NCBI RefSeq assembly: GCF_029023725.1
Contig: NZ_CP119075.1
Span: 1,483,501-1,547,500 of the forward strand
Direction of reading: 5' to 3'
Source of the DNA: Synoicihabitans lomoniglobus
Lineage (GTDB): Bacteria; Verrucomicrobiota; Verrucomicrobiia; Opitutales; Opitutaceae
DNA length: 64,000 bases
The notes under the pieces are model-generated. The model ran no database searches and was not told where the DNA came from. It saw only the letters and a program-made list of their open reading frames with translations. Below are positions 59,908 through 64,000 of this stretch, one piece after another (positions within the stretch are counted from its first letter, which is position 1; each line of letters starts with the position of its first letter). A program made the position numbers and the translations under genes.

Positions 59908-61422
59908 ATGTTGGCCAAATATTTCGTGATGGGCCTGAGCCTGATCTGGGGCGCGGGCGTGGTTTCGGCGGCGCAATCCTTTACCGTGGTCGTCTATAAC
60001 GTGGAGAATCTGCACGACGCGGATGGTGTGGCGGTCTACGACGACTATCAACCGGATCACTACCGGCCCGCCCATGTGGTGACCAAGGTCAGCAACATCG
60101 CGGCGATCCTGCAGAAATTTCGTGGCGGGGCCGGCCCCGACATTGTGATGCTGCAGGAGATCGAGATCGACCAGACGCCGGAATCGCGGGTGGGCGCTTT
60201 GGAGGACTTCGTCATATCAGCTCGCGCGACCCCGCTCTCGGCTTTGAGCGTGGACGATGGGGCGCGATTGGCGCCGGAGTGGAAGGGCGCGCCCGCCGAG
60301 GCCTGGTTGCTCAAGGCAATGGCGGACGCAGGACTGTCCGGTTACCACGTCGTCGTCGGCAGCGACGCGCCCGCGCCGGACCCGTCGGCGGGAGGTCGGG
60401 CCATCAAATGCGTCACGTTGACCAAGTTTCCGGTCCGAGCCGTGCGTGAACATGCCATCTCATCGGCACGCAACATTCTGGAAGTGGAGGTCGAGGTGGA
60501 AGGGCAGACGCTTTTTGTCTTCAACAACCACTGGAAATCGGGCGCGAGTGATCCGTCGATGGAAACGTTGCGCATCGAGAACGCCACGGTGCTGCGGCGT
60601 CGATTGGACGAGATTTTGACCACTGACCCGCAAGCCGACATAGTCGTCGGCGGTGACTTTAACGCGCAGTATAACCAGAAACCGCGCTATCCCGACATGC
60701 CACGGACATCGATCAACGACGTCCTGAAGGCGCAGGGCAGCGAAACAGCGCTGCAAACCGGTGCCGCCGATTTTTATAATCTGTGGTATGAACTCGAGCC
60801 GGAGCAGCGGGGGAGCGATGTCTACCGGGGCGAGTGGGGCACGCTTATGCATCTGGTGGTATCGCGCGGTCTCTACGACGAAGCGGGCGTGCAGTATCAG
60901 GATAATTCCTTTCGGGTCGCTCGGCTGATGGGCGTGAACGCCGATCTGGCGGGCGCGCCCCGCCGGTGGGATAGTAGCGGACCGGGCGGCAGCGGTTTCT
61001 CCGATCATTTACCGACCTATGCCCACTTTCGCACCGTCGACAGTGGGTTGCGCGACAAGTGGATGGCGCTCGATCACCCGTCGGACGCGGTGCCAACGGC
61101 GAACGTTTTGCGGGTCAATTACGCAGGGGCGGACTTGAATCAGGCGATCGACGTCGCCTCGCTGCCGGATTCGGTCGATCTGAAGGACGGTTCGTGGCGC
61201 GGCAAGTTGTTCAAAGTCAGAGGCACTTCGATCAGTGACGGACGTAATCTGAAGGTCCGCACCGGTGGCGTGATCTACGATGTTTACGCCCCGCCGCGCG
61301 ACGTGCGCGATGTTTTGCAGGCTCAGCACACGCGCAACCGGGTTTTCGAGTTCTACGGTGAGCTGGGAACCTACAAAGGGAATTGGCAGTTCGTCGTGCA
61401 CGATATCAGCTGGGTCCGATGA
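59908..61422 (+). CDS. Secreted endonuclease/exonuclease/phosphatase family protein
   Basis: 504-residue exported protein. A signal peptide (MLAKYFVMGLSLIWGAGVVS) precedes an EEP (DNase I-like) domain of about 330 residues. The fold's motifs are VVYNVENLHD at the start, VMLQEIEI with the metal-binding Glu, FNNHWKSG, IVVGGDFNAQYNQ and the closing GFSDHLPTYAHF with the catalytic Asp-His pair. A further ~150 residues (from WMALDHPSDAV) resemble an OB-fold-like extension (KLFKVRGTSISDGRNLKV). Substrates could be DNA, phosphoesters or lipids. The ArsC/Spx-like gene overlaps its stop by ATGA. Confidence 0.85.
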   Translation: MLAKYFVMGLSLIWGAGVVSAAQSFTVVVYNVENLHDADGVAVYDDYQPDHYRPAHVVTKVSNIAAILQKFRGGAGPDIVMLQEIEIDQTPESRVGALEDFVISARATPLSALSVDDGARLAPEWKGAPAEAWLLKAMADAGLSGYHVVVGSDAPAPDPSAGGRAIKCVTLTKFPVRAVREHAISSARNILEVEVEVEGQTLFVFNNHWKSGASDPSMETLRIENATVLRRRLDEILTTDPQADIVVGGDFNAQYNQKPRYPDMPRTSINDVLKAQGSETALQTGAADFYNLWYELEPEQRGSDVYRGEWGTLMHLVVSRGLYDEAGVQYQDNSFRVARLMGVNADLAGAPRRWDSSGPGGSGFSDHLPTYAHFRTVDSGLRDKWMALDHPSDAVPTANVLRVNYAGADLNQAIDVASLPDSVDLKDGSWRGKLFKVRGTSISDGRNLKVRTGGVIYDVYAPPRDVRDVLQAQHTRNRVFEFYGELGTYKGNWQFVVHDISWVR

Positions 61423-61778
61423 AAAACCTCGTCGTCTACACCTACGCGAAGTGTTCCACCTGTCGCAAAGCCACGAAATGGCTGACCCAGCAGGGCCTCG
61501 ATTTTAGCGAAAAACCGATCCGCGAAACACCCCCGACCCGGGCCGAGCTCAAACAAATGCTCGGACATCAAAACGGGGAGTTGAAGAAACTCTTCAACAC
61601 CTCGGGAGGCGACTACCGCGAACTCAAGCTGGGACCAAAACTGCCCGCTATGAGCCCGGACGACGCGCTGGCGTTGTTGAGTGAAAACGGCAACTTGGTG
61701 AAGCGTCCGTTTCTGCTCGCGCCAGGTGTCGGACTGGTCGGCTTCAAGGAAGACGTTTGGCAGGCGGCGTTGGTCTGA
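61419..61778 (+). CDS. ArsC/Spx-family thioredoxin-fold protein
   Basis: 119-residue protein with the ArsC/Spx/MgsR fold. C-x-x-C appears as KCSTCRKATKWL near residue 11, and IRETPPTRAELKQML, KKLFNTSGGDYREL and NLVKRPFLLAPGVGLVGF are family hallmarks. Such proteins are arsenate reductase-like enzymes or transcription modulators (Spx); most of this Gram-negative subgroup (YffB/YfgD-like) have no proven function. The ATG at 61419 overlaps the upstream stop (ATGA). It is convergent with msrB, separated by 12 bases. Confidence 0.88.
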   Translation: MKNLVVYTYAKCSTCRKATKWLTQQGLDFSEKPIRETPPTRAELKQMLGHQNGELKKLFNTSGGDYRELKLGPKLPAMSPDDALALLSENGNLVKRPFLLAPGVGLVGFKEDVWQAALV

Positions 61779-61790
61779 CGTTGCGGAGGG

Positions 61791-62300
61791 TTACTCCGCC
61801 GGCACGAATTTGAGGGCGGCCCCGTTGATGCAGTAGCGAATGCCGGTCGGGCGGGGTCCATCGTTGAATTGGTGACCGAGGTGCCCCCCGCAGCGGGCGC
61901 AGAGGTCTTCCACGCGAATCATGCCCAAACTCACGTCGCGGCGCTCCTCCACATGCCCTTCCGCGATGGGTTGCCAAAAGCTGGGCCAACCCGTGCCGGA
62001 CTTGAATTTCGTTTCCGACGAAAACAACGGCAGCTCACAGCCGGCGCACACGAAGGTGCCGGCGCGTTTCTCCTCCAACAACGGGCTGGTGAACGGGCGC
62101 TCCGTGCCGGCCTGCCGCAGCACGTGGAATTCCTGCGGGGTCAGGCGCTCCCGCCATTGTGATGCGGTGAGGTCGAGTGTTTCGACCATACCGTCCTTCG
62201 CGGGCGGCACGATTTTGGCGGTTTCGTCGGCGCGAGCCGAACATCCGCTGATCAGTCCTGCGACAGCGGCCAAGAGAGCGAGGAATGCGAAACGTTGCAT
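61791..62300 (-). CDS. msrB: Peptide-methionine (R)-S-oxide reductase MsrB, lipoprotein form
   Basis: 169-residue enzyme that reduces methionine-R-sulfoxide in proteins. The signal peptide ends at a lipobox (LISGC, Cys-20), so it is probably anchored in the cell envelope for repair of exported proteins. Zinc ligands C85/C88 (FVCAGCELPLF) and C134/C137 (LCARCGGHLGHQFNDG) are all present. GTGWPSFW (102-109) shapes the active site and C157 in RYCINGAAL is the catalytic cysteine. No MsrA domain is fused. It is divergent from the DUF4097-like gene across 163 bases. Confidence 0.95.
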   Translation of the reverse strand: MQRFAFLALLAAVAGLISGCSARADETAKIVPPAKDGMVETLDLTASQWRERLTPQEFHVLRQAGTERPFTSPLLEEKRAGTFVCAGCELPLFSSETKFKSGTGWPSFWQPIAEGHVEERRDVSLGMIRVEDLCARCGGHLGHQFNDGPRPTGIRYCINGAALKFVPAE

Positions 62301-62463
62301 GGAGGCTGAGAGACTTGAATGCGGAAACTATTCCGCGTGAGGCCCAACGCAACCGCGTCGACCACGGTTTTCACGACCTACGTAGATCCGCTAGGCGGTC
62401 TTGCTGAGTAATACCGATAGGGAACTTCTTGCGAATTACGTCTAGGGTTATTTACCTAGAATC

Positions 62464-63417
62464 ATGAAACCCGCTTTCCGCTCCATTTTTGTGTTGGGAC
62501 TCCTGCTCGGATCGCTCGCTCAAGCGGCCCAGCGCGTCGAATCATTTTCGTGGGCGGTGGGTGATATGCCGCTCATCAACCTGGCAACGTTCCACGGCTC
62601 GATCGATGTCGAACAAGGGGAGTCGGGTCGCGTGGAGTTGATCCTCGAAGCCAATTCCAGCACGGCGAATGACCAGCGGTGGTTGGATGCGATCGTGGTG
62701 CAGGGCAGTCCGTTTGGCGCAGGTCTCGCGATTGGCGTGCGGCAGAATGGCCTGGGCGTGGAGTTTGGCGTGGGCAAGGTTCCGGATCGCAGCGTGAAGC
62801 TCACGCTGCGCGTGCCGCAGACTTGCAGCATGGATGTGATTTCCCAGACCGGCACGGTCTACGTGGGCAACGATTTTCACGGCCGCGTGCGCGCCCGCAC
62901 CATGGACGGAGATATTTTCATCGGTCGCATTGAGGGCGAAGTTTCCGCGGAGACGCGCCGGGGCAATTTGAGTGTGGCTCGCACCACGGGTGATCTCTCC
63001 GCTCGCTCGCACACGGGCGACCTCAACATCGGCACCGTCCAAGGCCGCGCTGATCTGCGGGCGGACAACGGTAACATCGATGTGATGTCGACCGTCGGAG
63101 GCATCACCGCCGAAGCGATTCGTGGCGATATCGTGGCCGGTTTGGAGGGGAAAATCGCCCATGAAGTCCGACTCAAAGCTTCGGCCGGCGATGTGAAAAT
63201 TACCGTCGATCCTGCGACGGCCATGCAAGTTCAAGCCCGCGCCAAATGGGGCCAGGTGAAGAGCGATCTCGCGGTCGCGCCCACCGGCCGGGGTGGCAAC
63301 GGCAAGAACCGGCTCGAGGGTGCGGTCAACGGAGGTGGTCCGTTGGTCGCCCTCGTAGCCAGCGGTGGCAACGTCCTGATCAAAGGCCTCGCGGCACTCG
63401 ATCACTGGGCGTTCTGA
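62464..63417 (+). CDS. Secreted DUF4097-like beta-repeat protein
   Basis: 317-residue exported protein with a signal peptide (MKPAFRSIFVLGLLLGSLAQ). The rest is a series of short beta-strand repeats typical of DUF4097/adhesin-like solenoids: VISQTGTVYVGNDFHGRV, RTMDGDIFIGRIEG, ETRRGNLSVARTTG, RSHTGDLNIGTVQG and RADNGNIDVMSTVGG, each with a G-[DN]-[IL] turn. No catalytic motif is visible and the function is unknown. It ends shortly before a strong intrinsic terminator, so it is likely a single-gene transcript. Confidence 0.82.
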   Translation: MKPAFRSIFVLGLLLGSLAQAAQRVESFSWAVGDMPLINLATFHGSIDVEQGESGRVELILEANSSTANDQRWLDAIVVQGSPFGAGLAIGVRQNGLGVEFGVGKVPDRSVKLTLRVPQTCSMDVISQTGTVYVGNDFHGRVRARTMDGDIFIGRIEGEVSAETRRGNLSVARTTGDLSARSHTGDLNIGTVQGRADLRADNGNIDVMSTVGGITAEAIRGDIVAGLEGKIAHEVRLKASAGDVKITVDPATAMQVQARAKWGQVKSDLAVAPTGRGGNGKNRLEGAVNGGGPLVALVASGGNVLIKGLAALDHWAF

Positions 63418-63443
63418 GTTTTGTTTTGTAGTCGTGTAGTCAG

Positions 63444-63475
63444 GCGGGTCGCTTCCATCGAAGCGGCCCGTTTTT
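63444..63475 (+). terminator. Rho-independent terminator
   Basis: CGGGTCGCTTC and GAAGCGGCCCG form an 11-bp stem with one mismatch around a CATC loop, followed directly by TTTTT, 27 bases after the DUF4097-like gene's stop. Confidence 0.85.
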
Positions 63476-63543
63476 GTGCGGGAAGGTTGCGCCGACGGAT
63501 TTGACTGCTGAGGGTGAGGATTTCCACCACGCTCCCCGTCATC

Positions 63544-64000
63544 ATGTCTGCCACCTACGATACGCTTGTCGCGAAACTTCACCGCGCGCATCACCTGCGC
63601 TCCATCAACGGCCTCCTGGGCTGGGACGAACAGGTCAATCTCCCGCCCGACAGCGCGGATTTGCGCGGAGAGCAGATGGCCATCATGGCCGAACTCGAAC
63701 ATCAGGCGGCATCGGATCCGGCGATTGGCGACGCTCTGACGACGCTCGAGCAGCAACGTGAGACGTTGTCGGCGGATCAGCAGGTGGTGGTGCGCGAGGC
63801 GCGCAAGGACTTCGATCGGGTGGCGTTGCTGCCGGCGGATTTTGTGACGGAGAAGGCCCGGCACTCCAGTGCGGCCTACCATGCATGGACCCGCTGCAAA
63901 CCGGCCAACGATTTTGCGTCCTACGCGCCTTTCATTGCGAAGCACCTCGATCTGGCGAAGCGCGAGGCGGCTTTGCAGGGCTGGGCGGACCGCCCCTACG
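63544..64000 (+). CDS. Metallocarboxypeptidase M32 (Taq carboxypeptidase), N-terminal part
   Basis: The first 152 codons of a gene running off the window's right edge. ATG 63544 opens YDTLVAKLHRAHHLRSINGL, then LLGWDEQVNLPPDSADLRGE, a hallmark of family M32 carboxypeptidases. LPADFVTEKARHSSAAYHAW and NDFASYAPFIAKHLDLAKRE follow, also as in the family. The HExxH zinc motif of the ~500-residue enzyme would lie beyond the window. These enzymes release C-terminal amino acids from peptides in the cytoplasm. Confidence 0.92.
   Translation, partial: MSATYDTLVAKLHRAHHLRSINGLLGWDEQVNLPPDSADLRGEQMAIMAELEHQAASDPAIGDALTTLEQQRETLSADQQVVVREARKDFDRVALLPADFVTEKARHSSAAYHAWTRCKPANDFASYAPFIAKHLDLAKREAALQGWADRPY

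Overview
The window looks like a chromosomal segment of a GC-rich Gram-negative bacterium, most likely Verrucomicrobiota and plausibly Opitutaceae. The clues are inference: a PEP-CTERM secreted metalloprotease, a C-terminal repeat domain I associate with verrucomicrobial secreted proteins, a stand-alone LysR-type DNA-binding domain, and very many short palindromic repeats in the intergenic DNA. No 16S or other species marker is present.

About 1-18.6 kb is an exopolysaccharide/O-antigen type locus read on the plus strand: the C-terminal part of a sugar C-methyltransferase, six GT4-like glycosyltransferases, two hexapeptide acetyltransferases, two membrane acyltransferases, a GDP-mannose/UDP-glucose 6-dehydrogenase, a Wzy-like polymerase and a GQSN-type esterase. 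The first ~8.1 kb is visibly more AT-rich than the rest, and the boundary falls at the 5' end of a glycosyltransferase that lacks a normal start codon. An intact IS66-type element (18846-20850, 8-bp target duplication) follows. Next come a large secreted glycoside-hydrolase-like protein, an O-antigen ligase, a polyprenyl-phosphate sugar transferase and a WecG/TagA transferase; a second polyprenyl-phosphate sugar transferase lies at 35.3-36.7 kb. Together these would prime, extend, decorate, polymerise, ligate and trim a surface polysaccharide. No flippase, Wzc/Wzz or export porin lies in the window.

From 28.8 kb the content is more housekeeping: FtsB-like and DUF721 proteins, an MsbA-like exporter, a VapBC-type toxin-antitoxin pair, orphan OppB/OppC permeases, a very large GAF/PAS histidine kinase with its receiver protein, and an aldo/keto reductase. 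A minus-strand group at 44-50 kb encodes gamma-glutamyltransferase, two GSDH-type sugar dehydrogenases (one fused to cytochrome c) and a KDPG-type aldolase. tRNA-Leu(CAG), an HTH-only LysR protein, a sulfite-oxidase-like enzyme and a membrane protein follow. The right end carries HrpA, a repeat-rich lipoprotein, a YlmA-like ABC ATPase, a second metalloprotease, a secreted endonuclease/phosphatase-family protein, an ArsC/Spx-like protein, MsrB, a DUF4097-like protein and the start of an M32 carboxypeptidase.

The most distinctive structure beyond the genes is the density of palindromic repeats. There are BIME-like doublets (34.9-35.3 kb and a three-unit array at 50.0-50.5 kb), TTTTAACGC hairpin elements, and copies that appear to have entered coding sequences in frame (a glycosyltransferase near 10.1 kb and the glycoside hydrolase at 21.3 and 22.7 kb).
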